Origin: Bradyrhizobium manausense
GTDB taxonomy: Bacteria; Pseudomonadota; Alphaproteobacteria; Rhizobiales; Xanthobacteraceae
Direction of reading: 5' to 3'
DNA: 50,761 nucleotides
NCBI RefSeq assembly: GCF_001440035.1
Contig: NZ_LJYG01000112.1
Coordinates: 564,994 to 615,754 of the forward strand
In this document: piece by piece, positions 25,000-33,320 of the stretch
How positions within the stretch are numbered: position 1 is the stretch's first letter
How the letters are laid out: the number at the start of each line of letters is the position of its first letter
Made by a program: the position numbers and the translations under genes
The notes under the pieces: model-generated
The model's input: only the letters and a program-made list of their open reading frames with translations
Told to the model about the DNA's origin: nothing
The model's database searches: none

Positions 25000-26561
25000 G
25001 GGACGAGACGGTCCGGCTGGCCCTGCCCGCTTCAGGCGAAGCGACCGAGCGGCCGATCTCGATCGCCATCGTCGCGATGGGCGGCCAGGGCGGCGGCGTG
25101 CTGACCGACTGGATCGTGCAGCTTGCCGAGAACCATGGCTGGGTCGCGCAATCGACCTCGGTGCCCGGCGTCGCCCAGCGCACCGGCGCCACGATCTACT
25201 ATATCGAGGCGATGCCGCCGCTCGATGGCCGCAAGCCGATCCTGTCGCTGATGCCGACCCCCGGCGATGTCGACGTGGTGATGGCGGCGGAGTTCATGGA
25301 GGCGGGCCGGTCGATCCTGCGCGGCCTGGTGACGCCTGACCGTACCACGCTGATCGCGTCCAACCACCGCTCGTTCGCGGTCGGCGAGAAGATCGCGCCG
25401 GGCAACGGCATCGCCGACAGCGGCGCCGTCACCGGCGCCATCGGGATTGCGGCGAAGACCGAGATCATCTTCGACCTCAATGCGCTGGCGATCACCCATG
25501 GCAGCGTCATCTCGGCGGCGATGTTCGGCGCGCTCGCCGCGGCCGATGTGCTGCCGTTCAGCCGCGACAGCTATCTCGACGTGATCCGCGCCGGCGGCAA
25601 GGGCGCCAGGGCCAGCGTCGAGACCTTCGAGGCCGCCTTCGAGCGCGTCAAGACCGGCCCGGCCGAGCTAGCAGCACCGGCGCAAGCCAAGCCGGCCAAT
25701 AAGACGACCTCCTCCGCAATATCCGATCCGCAACTCGGCGCGCTCATTGCGAGATTGAACCAGGAACTGCCAGAGCCTGCGCTTCCCATGGCACGCGCGG
25801 GATTGCGGAAGGTCGTCGACTTCCAGGACGTCGCCTATGGCGCCGAATATCTCGACATCCTCAAGGAGCTGCACGCGGCCGACCGCAACGCCGGCGGCGG
25901 CGCGCACGCCTATGCCTTCACGGAGACCGCGGCAAAGTATCTCGCCAACGCGATGGGCTATGACGACGTGATCCGCGTCGCAGACCTCAAGACCCGCGCC
26001 GGCCGCCGCGCGCGCATCGAGAGCGAGCTCGAGATGACGGACGGACAGGTGCTCCACACCACCGAGTTCATGCATCCCCGCATGGAGGAAGTGATGGGCA
26101 TGCTGCCTGCCGGCTTTGGCCGCTGGCTCGGCACGCGGCCGCGCCTCGTCGGCTGGCTCGATCGCCGCGTCAACAAAGGGCGGCGGGTGCGGACCTATTC
26201 GTTGCCCTGGTTCCTGGTGCTCTATGTCGTCGGCGGCATGCGCGGCCTGCGCCGCCGCTCGCTGCGTCACGTCATCGAGACGGCGCACCGGGATGCATGG
26301 CTGAAGGCTGCGCGAGAGGCGGTCGGCAGCAACTACCAGCTCGGCGTCGAGATCCTGCAATGCCGCCGCTTGGTCAAAGGCTATTCAGATACCCATAGCC
26401 GGGGCCTGTCGAAGTTCGACAAGACGCTGGCTGCGATCAAGCTGATCGAGCGCCGCGAGGATGCGGCCGACTGGGCCCGCCGCCTGCGCGAGGCCGCGCT
26501 GAAGGACAGCGCCGGCACGGCGCTCGACGGCGTGATCCAGACCATCAAGACCTTTGCATGA
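24996..26561 (+). CDS. iorB: Indolepyruvate ferredoxin oxidoreductase-like beta subunit with DUF6537-like extension
   Basis: A 521-residue protein, much longer than the roughly 200-residue archaeal beta subunit. Residues about 20-215 are the gamma-type 2-oxoacid oxidoreductase domain (IAIVAMGGQGGGVLTDWI, STSVPGVAQRTGATIYY). After an Ala/Pro/Lys linker, residues about 265-520 (GGGAHAYAFTETAAKYLANA, VIRVADLKTRAGRRARIE, RLVKGYSDTHSRGLSKFD) resemble the DUF6537 part of fused aerobic indolepyruvate oxidoreductases. The gene pair therefore looks like a split, rearranged version of that fusion. Its start overlaps the alpha gene by four bases. The extension's function is unknown. Confidence 0.8.
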   Translation: MRDETVRLALPASGEATERPISIAIVAMGGQGGGVLTDWIVQLAENHGWVAQSTSVPGVAQRTGATIYYIEAMPPLDGRKPILSLMPTPGDVDVVMAAEFMEAGRSILRGLVTPDRTTLIASNHRSFAVGEKIAPGNGIADSGAVTGAIGIAAKTEIIFDLNALAITHGSVISAAMFGALAAADVLPFSRDSYLDVIRAGGKGARASVETFEAAFERVKTGPAELAAPAQAKPANKTTSSAISDPQLGALIARLNQELPEPALPMARAGLRKVVDFQDVAYGAEYLDILKELHAADRNAGGGAHAYAFTETAAKYLANAMGYDDVIRVADLKTRAGRRARIESELEMTDGQVLHTTEFMHPRMEEVMGMLPAGFGRWLGTRPRLVGWLDRRVNKGRRVRTYSLPWFLVLYVVGGMRGLRRRSLRHVIETAHRDAWLKAAREAVGSNYQLGVEILQCRRLVKGYSDTHSRGLSKFDKTLAAIKLIERREDAADWARRLREAALKDSAGTALDGVIQTIKTFA

Positions 26562-26718
26562 TTCAAACCGCGCAGGATGCAGGATTGGATTGCCGTTCGC
26601 CCGCGGGGACGTCAGGATCAGGCGGCTTGACTACGATTCTCAAGTCGTTCATCGGAGCGACAAACCAGCGATAATCCCCTTAAGCTCGACGAGACATTCT
26701 GTCCTCGATGGTCATGCG

Positions 26719-27213
26719 ATGCCGGCAGCACTCAAAGAGAACATTGTTCCCGTCCCTGGGCAGATCGAGACCCGGCTCTGGCTGCAATTGCTGTCGTTGC
26801 ATGGCGAGCTGTTTGCCTCGCTCAATTCGATGCTGAACGCCGAGTTCGGCCTGTCGCTGGCGAAGTTCGACGTGCTGGCCCAGCTGGATCGCTACCGCGA
26901 TGGCCTTGCGCTCGGGCAGCTGTCGCAGAATTTGAAGGTCACCGGCGGCAATGTCTCCGGCCTGGTGCAGCGCCTGCTCGCGGACGATCTCATCAGCCGG
27001 GAAATGTCCAGCGAGGACCGGCGCTCCTTCATCGTGCGCCTGACGCCGAAGGGCGAAGCGCTGTTCAGGAAGGCGGCCGACGTGCACAAGAAGCTTCTCG
27101 CCAAACGGTTCGAGAACATGTCGGCCCGGGAGCTCGACAACGCGCTGTCGGTGCTGAAATCGCTTTCTTCGAAACTTGATACCGAGAGCAAGAAGCAAAG
27201 TCGCAAGAGATAA
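26719..27213 (+). CDS. MarR-family transcriptional regulator (first of a pair)
   Basis: A 164-residue winged-helix protein: AKFDVLAQLDRYRDGLALGQ, LKVTGGNVSGLVQRLLADDL as recognition helix, and the wing SSEDRRSFIVRLTPKGEALF. MarR dimers usually repress catabolic or efflux genes and release DNA on binding an aromatic ligand. ATG 26719 is preferred; upstream frame has no family sequence. The stop shares a base with the next marR (TAATG), so the two are co-translated. They lie on the same strand as the oxidoreductase genes, 157 bases after them, and likely control this block through the TATG-N6-CATA sites. Confidence 0.88.
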   Translation: MPAALKENIVPVPGQIETRLWLQLLSLHGELFASLNSMLNAEFGLSLAKFDVLAQLDRYRDGLALGQLSQNLKVTGGNVSGLVQRLLADDLISREMSSEDRRSFIVRLTPKGEALFRKAADVHKKLLAKRFENMSARELDNALSVLKSLSSKLDTESKKQSRKR

Positions 27214-27695
27214 TGGCCAGAGAATCCAAGAGCCGATGGAAGTCGGGCCCGCCGCGGACGCGGGACCAGCTGCAAACCTACATCCCCTATTTGTTCAACC
27301 GGCTCGCCAATCGCTGGAACCTCGACCAGAACCGCGACCTCAGCGAGTACGGCATCAACAACGTCGTGTTCCGGACGCTGTCGGTGCTGTTCATCTACAA
27401 GACCCTGACGGTCAACGAGGTCGCCGTGCTTGCGGTGACCGAGCAGTCGACCGCGAGCCGCATGGTCGAGTCCATGGTGTCGTCGGGCCTCGTCAAGCGC
27501 GAGATCGCCGAAGAAGACCAGCGCCGTCGCGTCGTCGGGCTGACGCCCGAAGGCGAGGCGCTGCTGCGCAAGATCTGGCCGATCATGGCGAACAATTACG
27601 ACAGGCTGATCGAGGGCATCGACCCTGACGACATCGAGGTCTGCGCGCGCGTGCTGGCCAAGATGGTCGAGAATATCAAGCAGAACCAGATTTGA
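27213..27695 (+). CDS. MarR-family transcriptional regulator (second of a pair)
   Basis: A 160-residue MarR protein, clearly different from its neighbour: YGINNVVFRTLSVLFIYKTL, VTEQSTASRMVESMVSSGLV as recognition helix and wing AEEDQRRRVVGLTPEGEALL. The N-terminus has a short basic tail (MARESKSRWKSG). The start overlaps the stop of the first marR by one base. Two non-identical MarR genes in one transcript could form a heterodimer or read two ligands (for example substrate and CoA ester); this is inference. A GC-rich hairpin follows at 27744-27769, between this gene and the converging sugar importer. Confidence 0.88.
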   Translation: MARESKSRWKSGPPRTRDQLQTYIPYLFNRLANRWNLDQNRDLSEYGINNVVFRTLSVLFIYKTLTVNEVAVLAVTEQSTASRMVESMVSSGLVKREIAEEDQRRRVVGLTPEGEALLRKIWPIMANNYDRLIEGIDPDDIEVCARVLAKMVENIKQNQI

Positions 27696-27743
27696 TTTGT
27701 GCGTAGCTGCAGGTGACGGCGGCGTTGACGAAAAGCGCCGTGC

Positions 27744-27769
27744 GGGCGCGGCGACCACCGGCCGCGCCC
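27744..27769. terminator. Bidirectional terminator-like hairpin
   Basis: A perfect 9-base stem, GGGCGCGGC with GCCGCGCCC, and an 8-base loop, between the converging marR pair and the importer's binding-protein gene. On the minus strand a TTTT run follows at a distance of about 9 bases; no T-run follows on the plus strand. Confidence 0.55.
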
Positions 27770-27781
27770 ACTGGGCAATGT

Positions 27782-28774
27782 TCAGTTCTGCATTAGCTGC
27801 TTCGCGTTGTCGGGCGTAATCGCGGTGGTCGGCACGGTCACCACGGTCGGCACCTTCTCGGCGCAATCGAGCAGGATTGACTTTGCCATCTCGATCGCCT
27901 CAGGGCCTCCGGTCGGATAGGTGAAGGTGGCCGCCCACTCGCCTTCCGCAACCGCGCGGATGCCGCCAGCAGGTCCGGGCAAGCCGTCGGTGCCGAGGAT
28001 CTTCACCTGATCGAGCTTGCCGGCGCCCTTGGCCGCGAGGCGCGCACCGGCGGCCATCATGTCGTTGCTCGCATAGACCGCCTTGATGTTCGGATGGGCC
28101 TGGAGCATCGCGGCGAACGCGGTCTGCGCCTTGTCCGGCAACCAGTCGGCGGCCTGCTCGGCGACGACCTGAACCTTCGGATTGTCCTTCACGCCGGACT
28201 TGAAGCCGTTGAGCCGTTCGACGGCGGGCGTCGAGCTCGGCAGGCCCTGGAGCACAGCCACTTCGCCGCCCTGCGGAAGGAGCTTGTCGGCGACGTATTT
28301 GCCCGCCTCCTCGGCGATCTTGAAATTATCGCCGCCGATGAAGGCCGTATAATCCTTGCCGGGCTCGCCGACCGTCTTGCGGTCGAGTTCGATGACGGGA
28401 ATGCCGGCCTTCATGGCCCGCGCGACGACCGGCGTCAGCGGCGCGGCCTCGAACGGCGAGATCAGGATCAGGTCGACCTTCTGGGTGATGAAATTGTCCA
28501 TCTGCGAGGTCTGCGTGTTCACGTTGCCGGCGCCGTCGGCGATCTGCAGCTTGAATTGCGGCACTTTCTTTGCCGCAGCGGTGAGCTGATCGTTGACATG
28601 CTGGCGATAGGGCTCGGCATTGTTGGCCTGCGAGAAGCCGATGACAAACTCCCCGGTCTTGCCGCACTCCTTGACCAGCGGTGCGGCCTGCGCTGCACCG
28701 GCGACGAGCGCCGCGGTGCCGGCGCCCAGCATCAGATTGGACCATAACCTCGACTTGGTAGATGCGCGTCGCAT
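27782..28774 (-). CDS. Sugar ABC transporter periplasmic binding protein (CUT2 / ribose type)
   Basis: A 330-residue binding protein with an N-terminal signal peptide (basic start, hydrophobic LMLGAGTAALVAG, cleavage near AQAAP). The body is the periplasmic-binding/LacI sugar-binding fold: FVIGFSQANNAEPYRQHVND, LILISPFEAAPLTPVV, IPVIELDRKTV, YASNDMMAAGARLA. It delivers a monosaccharide or polyol to the permease and ATPase encoded just upstream in the operon. A hairpin lies in the 112-base gap before it, and AGGGGAG stands upstream of ATG 28774. The substrate cannot be named; ribose-type proteins also carry xylose, erythritol or inositol. Confidence 0.88.
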   Translation of the reverse strand: MRRASTKSRLWSNLMLGAGTAALVAGAAQAAPLVKECGKTGEFVIGFSQANNAEPYRQHVNDQLTAAAKKVPQFKLQIADGAGNVNTQTSQMDNFITQKVDLILISPFEAAPLTPVVARAMKAGIPVIELDRKTVGEPGKDYTAFIGGDNFKIAEEAGKYVADKLLPQGGEVAVLQGLPSSTPAVERLNGFKSGVKDNPKVQVVAEQAADWLPDKAQTAFAAMLQAHPNIKAVYASNDMMAAGARLAAKGAGKLDQVKILGTDGLPGPAGGIRAVAEGEWAATFTYPTGGPEAIEMAKSILLDCAEKVPTVVTVPTTAITPDNAKQLMQN

Positions 28775-28827
28775 GATTCACTCCCCTGTTTTGCCTTGAA
28801 CATTCCGCCACTACGGGCGGTCGCTTG

Positions 28828-28851
28828 CCGGCGGCCGCTGGCCACCGCCGG
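28828..28851. promoter_or_regulatory. Intercistronic hairpin between permease and binding-protein genes
   Basis: A 7-base GC stem (CCGGCGG with CCGCCGG) and 10-base loop in the 112-base gap of the operon. Such hairpins often stabilise or separate the transcript part for the abundant binding protein. No T-run is present. Confidence 0.4.
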
Positions 28852-28886
28852 ATCTTTACGTCCCAGCCTTTGCGTCGCCATTGGGG

Positions 28887-29939
28887 TCAACGACCCAATC
28901 CCTCGCGGCGACGAACGAGAGATTGAAGAACCGCGGCCACGACGATGATCGCGCCGGTCGCGAGCAGCTGCAGCGCCGCATTGATGTTGTTGAGCTGAAG
29001 GATGTTGGCCAATGCACCGAGCATGATCGCACCTGCGATCGTGCCGATCATCGAGCCGGCGCCGCCGAACAGGCTGGTGCCGCCGATCACCACCGCCGCG
29101 ATCGCGGTCAATTCGTAACCTGTACCATCATTGGCGCTGCCGAAATTGAACTGGCCGGCGTGGACGATGCCGGCGATGGCCGACACCAGACCCGTAATCG
29201 CATAGACCGAGATCTTGACCAGCGTGACTGGCACGCCGGAAAGCCGCGCCGCCCGCTCATTGCCGCCGACCGCGAAGACATAGCGGCCAAAGCGCGTGAA
29301 GTTCAGCACGAAAATGGCCACGATCGCGACGACGAGAAAGACCAAGGTTGCGACCGGAACCGTGTTGTCGAACAGACGATCGCCCAGCACCGAGAAAATC
29401 GGCGGCGCAAGACCCGGACCATTGCCGTAGGAGATATTGATGTACTGGTTGTTGGAGATCACCAGCGCCAGGCCGCGTGCGACCTGCAGGCCCGCCAGCG
29501 TCACGATGAAGGCCTCGAGGCGGAAGCGGGTCGAGATCGCGCCCTGCGCGCAACCGAACAGGGCGCCGCAGATCATGACGAACAGCAGGGTCGGAACAAG
29601 TCCCCAGCCCCAGGTCGTCATGATCGTGGCGGTGAGCACACTGCACAGGCTGAGCAGCGCGCCGACCGACAGATCGATGCCTGCGGTGATGATGACGAAG
29701 GTCATGCCGACGGCGATGATGCCGGTCTCGGAAATCGCCCGCACGATGTTCGCGATGTTATCAGGCGCCAGGAACAGGATGGAGCCGTGCCGCCGCGGCG
29801 AGAAGATGACGCCGCCGATCGCAACGAGGATGAGGCCGATGACACTCTGAAAGCGGACCGCGATCGCGAAGAAATCAAGACGGCGCCTCGGCGTGGACCG
29901 TGCGGGTGCGGATTTCAAGAGTGTTGCGGCGTCATTCAT
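28887..29939 (-). CDS. Sugar ABC transporter permease (CUT2 / RbsC type)
   Basis: A 350-residue polytopic membrane protein with the CUT2 permease signature TAGIDLSVGALLSL and the late ALANILQLNNI region. Hydrophobic helices run from about residue 25 to the end, and a single protein of this size usually homodimerises. ATG 29939 overlaps the ATPase stop by eight bases and has AGGAGG seven bases upstream; a longer frame has no family sequence. It forms the channel for the sugar handed over by the CUT2 binding protein. Operon order here is lacI, ATPase, permease, binding protein. Confidence 0.9.
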   Translation of the reverse strand: MNDAATLLKSAPARSTPRRRLDFFAIAVRFQSVIGLILVAIGGVIFSPRRHGSILFLAPDNIANIVRAISETGIIAVGMTFVIITAGIDLSVGALLSLCSVLTATIMTTWGWGLVPTLLFVMICGALFGCAQGAISTRFRLEAFIVTLAGLQVARGLALVISNNQYINISYGNGPGLAPPIFSVLGDRLFDNTVPVATLVFLVVAIVAIFVLNFTRFGRYVFAVGGNERAARLSGVPVTLVKISVYAITGLVSAIAGIVHAGQFNFGSANDGTGYELTAIAAVVIGGTSLFGGAGSMIGTIAGAIMLGALANILQLNNINAALQLLATGAIIVVAAVLQSLVRRREGLGR

Positions 29940-31470
29940 CGCTATCCTCCTGACTGGATTCGGCCACCGCGAGGATGTCGTCCTCCGCGGCGCCGGCGGG
30001 AAATTCGGCAACCGTACGCCCACCCCTCAGCACGACGATACGATCGCACAGGCCGATCAGTTCGGGCATTTCGCTTGAGGCGACGAGAATGCCGACGCCC
30101 TCGGCCGCGAGCTCGCGAATGCGGGCATAGATTTCGCCCTTTGCGCCGACATCCACGCCGCGCGTCGGCTCGTCGAGCAGAAGCAGGCGCGGCTCGCCAA
30201 GCACCTCCTTGGCAAGCGCGACTTTCTGCTGGTTGCCTCCGGAGAGGGCGCCGACCGCAAGCTCAGGCCGCGGCGGCCGCACGTCGAACGCCTTGATCGC
30301 CTGACGGGCGAGTCTCGCCTGGCGTACCTGCGACATCAGAAAGAACGGCGACACGCGCCGCAGCACCGAGGCGACGAGATTGCGTTCGACGCTGTCGCGC
30401 AACATCAAGCCAGCGCCGCGGCGATCATCGCTGACAAAGGCGACGCCGGCGCGGCGCGCCTCCGGTATGGAGGTCAGCCTGGCCGGCCTCTCCCCGACCT
30501 CGACGCGGCCCGACCAGGCGCCGGGACCGCCCGCGCCGTAGAGTGCAGAGAGCAGCTCGGTCCGTCCCGCTCCCATGATGCCGGCCAAGCCGACGACCTC
30601 GCCGGCGCGCACCTCGAGCGAGACCTCGCGCGGCGCACGCCAACCGGCCTTGGGCCGGCGCGGGCGATAGGCGGCCCGCTCCAGATGCAGCACACGGCGA
30701 TCGAATGCGCCGCTGCGGCGCGGATAGAGCTCTGCGAGCGGCCGTCCGACGAGCAACGCCACGAGATCGGATTGCGGAGCGGTCGGCGGCGCCGTCCCTG
30801 CGATCCTGCCATCGCGCAAGATCGTCACGCGGTCGGCGACGCGCGGCACCTCTTCGAGCCGATGCGAGATATAGACGATGCCGACCCCGCGCCGTGCGAT
30901 CTCGCGCATCACATGAAACAACCGCTGCACCTCCGCAGCGGTCAACGCGGCCGTCGGCTCGTCCATCACGAGAATTCGCGACGCGTAGGTCAGGGCCTTG
31001 GCGATCGCGACGATCTGCCGCCTGCCGACCGACAATTCACCGACCGGCTGATCGACATCCACATCGAAGCCGATCTCATCAAGCCGCGCCCGCGCCGCGC
31101 GACGCATCGCGCCGCCGTCGAGCACGCCGGCCCGCGTTAGCTCTCGGCCGAGGAACAGGTTGGCGGTTACGTCGAGGCTCGGGACGAGATCGAGCTCCTG
31201 GAAGATCGTCGCAACCCCCGCGGCCTGCGCGGCGCGTGGATCGGTGAAGCGGACGGCGGCCCCGTCGACGCGGATCTCGCCCTGATCCGGTGCGATCACG
31301 CCGGAGAGAACATTCATCAGGGTCGACTTGCCCGCGCCGTTCTCGCCAAGCAGCGCGTGGATTTCCCCGCTTTCGAGATCGAAATCGACGCCGCGCAGCG
31401 CCTGCGCGCCGCCAAAGCTCTTGACGATGCCGCGCATGGCGAGCAACGGGGTGTGTGAGCCCGTGTTCAT
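29932..31470 (-). CDS. Sugar ABC transporter ATPase with two nucleotide-binding domains (RbsA/MglA type)
   Basis: A 512-residue double ABC ATPase. The first half has Walker A GENGAGKST, signature LSVGRRQIVAIAKAL and Walker B LVMDEPTAALT. The second has the degenerate Walker A GIMGAGRTELL (Lys replaced by Arg), signature LSGGNQQKVALAKE and LLLDEPTRGVDVGAKGE. That asymmetry is standard for CUT2 importers, where only one site hydrolyses ATP efficiently. ATG 31470 overlaps the lacI stop as ATGA and has GGGAGG about seven bases upstream. It energises the permease encoded next. Confidence 0.92.
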   Translation of the reverse strand: MNTGSHTPLLAMRGIVKSFGGAQALRGVDFDLESGEIHALLGENGAGKSTLMNVLSGVIAPDQGEIRVDGAAVRFTDPRAAQAAGVATIFQELDLVPSLDVTANLFLGRELTRAGVLDGGAMRRAARARLDEIGFDVDVDQPVGELSVGRRQIVAIAKALTYASRILVMDEPTAALTAAEVQRLFHVMREIARRGVGIVYISHRLEEVPRVADRVTILRDGRIAGTAPPTAPQSDLVALLVGRPLAELYPRRSGAFDRRVLHLERAAYRPRRPKAGWRAPREVSLEVRAGEVVGLAGIMGAGRTELLSALYGAGGPGAWSGRVEVGERPARLTSIPEARRAGVAFVSDDRRGAGLMLRDSVERNLVASVLRRVSPFFLMSQVRQARLARQAIKAFDVRPPRPELAVGALSGGNQQKVALAKEVLGEPRLLLLDEPTRGVDVGAKGEIYARIRELAAEGVGILVASSEMPELIGLCDRIVVLRGGRTVAEFPAGAAEDDILAVAESSQEDSDE

Positions 31471-32468
31471 TTGGGCCTCCCGCAAGATTCGCGCTCGATG
31501 ATAACAGCGTCGAGTTGAATGGAACGCCGCGCCCCTTGCGGCGCGGCGATGCGCTCCATGAGCAGGAAGGCAGCGCGTCGGCCGATCTCGGCGCAGGGCT
31601 GCGCGACCAGCGTCAGGCGCGGCTCAAAGCAATCGGCCCATTCGAAATCGTCGAAGCCGACGATCGAGATATCCTTCGGCACCCGCAATCCGCGCCTATG
31701 GATGGCCTTCATGATGCCGATCGTCGCGAGATTGTTGCCACCGACCAAGGCGGTCGGCGGCTGATCGAGATCAAGGAGCCGCTCCGCCGCCTGCATCGCG
31801 CTGTTCGTCGTCGCACTGCCGGTCACCAGAAGGCGTTCGTCGATCGCGCCGCCGGCGCCGGCCAGGCCCTCGCGATAGCCGGCAATGCGCGCGAGCGTGG
31901 TCGCGAAGCCGGGATTGCCGCCGACATAGCCGATGCGGCGGTGACCGTGCGCGGCGACCCGCGCGACGAGATTGCGCATCGCCTCGCGGTTGTTGATGCC
32001 GACTTGATCGAAGGTCGGGTCGGGCATGCGATCGACAAGCACACAGGGCAGCCCGACGTCGCGCAGATAGGCGAGCGCGCGGCGATCGGGATCGGGACTC
32101 GGCGCGAGGATGATGCCGTCGACGCGCCGTTGATGCAGCGCCATGACGACCTCCAGCTCACGGTCCGGGTCGTCCTCGGTATCGGACAGAAACACCATCA
32201 TGCCGAGGCGCGCACACTCGGTTTCGATCGCGCAGATGATGTCGCTGAAATAGGGATTGGAGATCGAAGAGATGGCGATGCCGACCGAGCGGGTCGACGC
32301 GGCCTTCAGGCTGCGCGCCATGATGTTGGGGCGGTAGCTCAAGGAGGCGATCGCCGCTTCCACGGCGCGTGCCGTGTCCGGCGCAACCCGCCGCGTACCG
32401 TTCACGACATGTGAAACGGTCGAGACCGAAACGCCCGCTTTGCGGGCTACATCGGCGATGGTCGCCAC
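31467..32468 (-). CDS. LacI-family transcriptional regulator of the CUT2 importer
   Basis: A 333-residue LacI protein: helix-turn-helix ATIADVARKAGVSVSTVSHV and hinge at residues 1-60, then a sugar-binding effector domain (VGIAISSISNPYFSDIICAI, GFDDFEWADCF). GTG 32468 starts it, with GGGAGGGGG about ten bases upstream; no ATG fits, and the longer frame reads through the intergenic region. It is the first gene of the importer operon and is fused by ATGA overlap to the ATPase gene, so it is autoregulated together with its transport genes. A strong palindrome 63 bases upstream of its start is the likely operator. Confidence 0.9.
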   Translation of the reverse strand: MATIADVARKAGVSVSTVSHVVNGTRRVAPDTARAVEAAIASLSYRPNIMARSLKAASTRSVGIAISSISNPYFSDIICAIETECARLGMMVFLSDTEDDPDRELEVVMALHQRRVDGIILAPSPDPDRRALAYLRDVGLPCVLVDRMPDPTFDQVGINNREAMRNLVARVAAHGHRRIGYVGGNPGFATTLARIAGYREGLAGAGGAIDERLLVTGSATTNSAMQAAERLLDLDQPPTALVGGNNLATIGIMKAIHRRGLRVPKDISIVGFDDFEWADCFEPRLTLVAQPCAEIGRRAAFLLMERIAAPQGARRSIQLDAVIIERESCGRPK

Positions 32469-32491
32469 CGTCCCCCTCCCGTGCCTGGGCT

Positions 32492-32502
32492 TTGTTGAAC
32501 AA
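32492..32502. promoter_or_regulatory. Small palindrome in the lacI leader
   Basis: TTGTTGAACAA, an 11-base palindrome around a single central base, 24 bases upstream of the lacI GTG start. It could be a secondary repressor site or part of a leader hairpin. Evidence is the symmetry only. Confidence 0.25.
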
Positions 32503-32530
32503 CCCAAGTTTTGTTGGATTATGGCAGACG

Positions 32531-32552
32531 AAAACGTTTGCGCAATCGTTTT
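32531..32552. promoter_or_regulatory. LacI-type operator
   Basis: A 22-base palindrome: AAAACG and CGTTTT arms around TTTGCGCAAT, with a perfect TTGCGCAA core and only one mismatched base pair overall. A central CG and A/T-rich flanks are typical of LacI/GalR-family sites. It lies 63 bases upstream of the lacI-importer operon, in the gap after the SDR gene. Confidence 0.65.
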
Positions 32553-32589
32553 TATGTCATCGCGGCAACGATCGAGCCTGGACGGCCTT

Positions 32590-33318
32590 TTACGGCCCGA
32601 GCCCAACGAGGCTGGTGCCGCCGCAGACATAGAGCACCTGGCCGGTGACGAAATCCGAACGCTCGTCGAGGAAGAACGAGATGGCGTGCGCGACATCCTC
32701 GCGCGAGCCGAGCCGCCCGACCGGGACGTTGCGCGCCATCCGCTCCTGCTGCTCGGAGTCCTTCGGGATGATGCCCCAGAAATTGTCGGTGAGGATCGGC
32801 CCCGGCGCCACCACATTCACGGTGATGCCACTCGCAGCGAGCTCGAGCGCCCAGGTCCGGGCCATGCCGTGCACGCCGGCCTTGGTGGCCGAATAGGCCG
32901 AGCGGGTCGCGGCGCCCATCGCCGCGCGCGACGAAACGAACACGATGCGGCCGAAGCGGCGCGCCAGCATCCCCTCCAGCGCCGCCTGGGTCAGCAGCAT
33001 CGGCGCGCCCAGATGCAGCTGCGCCAGCATCAAAATGTCTTCCGGCCTCGCATCGGGCAGCAGGTTCGGCAGGATCACGCCGGCATTGTGCACAAGGCGA
33101 TCGATGGCGTGATCGCGGCAAATCTCTTGCGCGATCGCGCGCGTCTCCTCGAGATTGGAGAGATCGGCGCGGTAGGCCGCGAGCAGCTCATGCGTCCATG
33201 TCGGCTGCTCCAGCCCGACCGAGACCACGCGCTCGCCGCGCGCGACCAGCTTCTTCGCCAGCGCCTCGCCGATTCCGGAATTGCCACCGGTGATGAGTGT
33301 GGTGCGCTGCTCGCCCAT
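32590..33318 (-). CDS. Classical short-chain dehydrogenase/reductase
   Basis: A 242-residue SDR with TGGNSGIGEA for cofactor binding, HNAGVI in place of NNAG, VSSRAAMG with the catalytic Ser and YSATKAG with Tyr and Lys. It would act on an alcohol or ketone, or a cis-diol, in the cytosol. The family often dehydrogenates cis-dihydrodiols made by ring-hydroxylating dioxygenases. It is the last gene of the dioxygenase operon, two bases after the CoA-ligase stop. No T-run terminator follows; the next unit's operator begins 119 bases before that unit in the gap. Confidence 0.88.
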   Translation of the reverse strand: MGEQRTTLITGGNSGIGEALAKKLVARGERVVSVGLEQPTWTHELLAAYRADLSNLEETRAIAQEICRDHAIDRLVHNAGVILPNLLPDARPEDILMLAQLHLGAPMLLTQAALEGMLARRFGRIVFVSSRAAMGAATRSAYSATKAGVHGMARTWALELAASGITVNVVAPGPILTDNFWGIIPKDSEQQERMARNVPVGRLGSREDVAHAISFFLDERSDFVTGQVLYVCGGTSLVGLGP

Positions 33319-33320
33319 GA

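Noticed and set aside
28881..30296. 471-residue plus-strand frame across the sugar permease gene
   Set aside because: Very rich in Asp, Arg, His and Gln, the mirror image of a hydrophobic membrane protein on the other strand; not a gene.
32469..32816. N-terminal extension of the LacI regulator into the SDR gene
   Set aside because: The longer frame covers the operator region and antisense SDR sequence; the helix-turn-helix begins right at GTG 32468 as in other LacI proteins.
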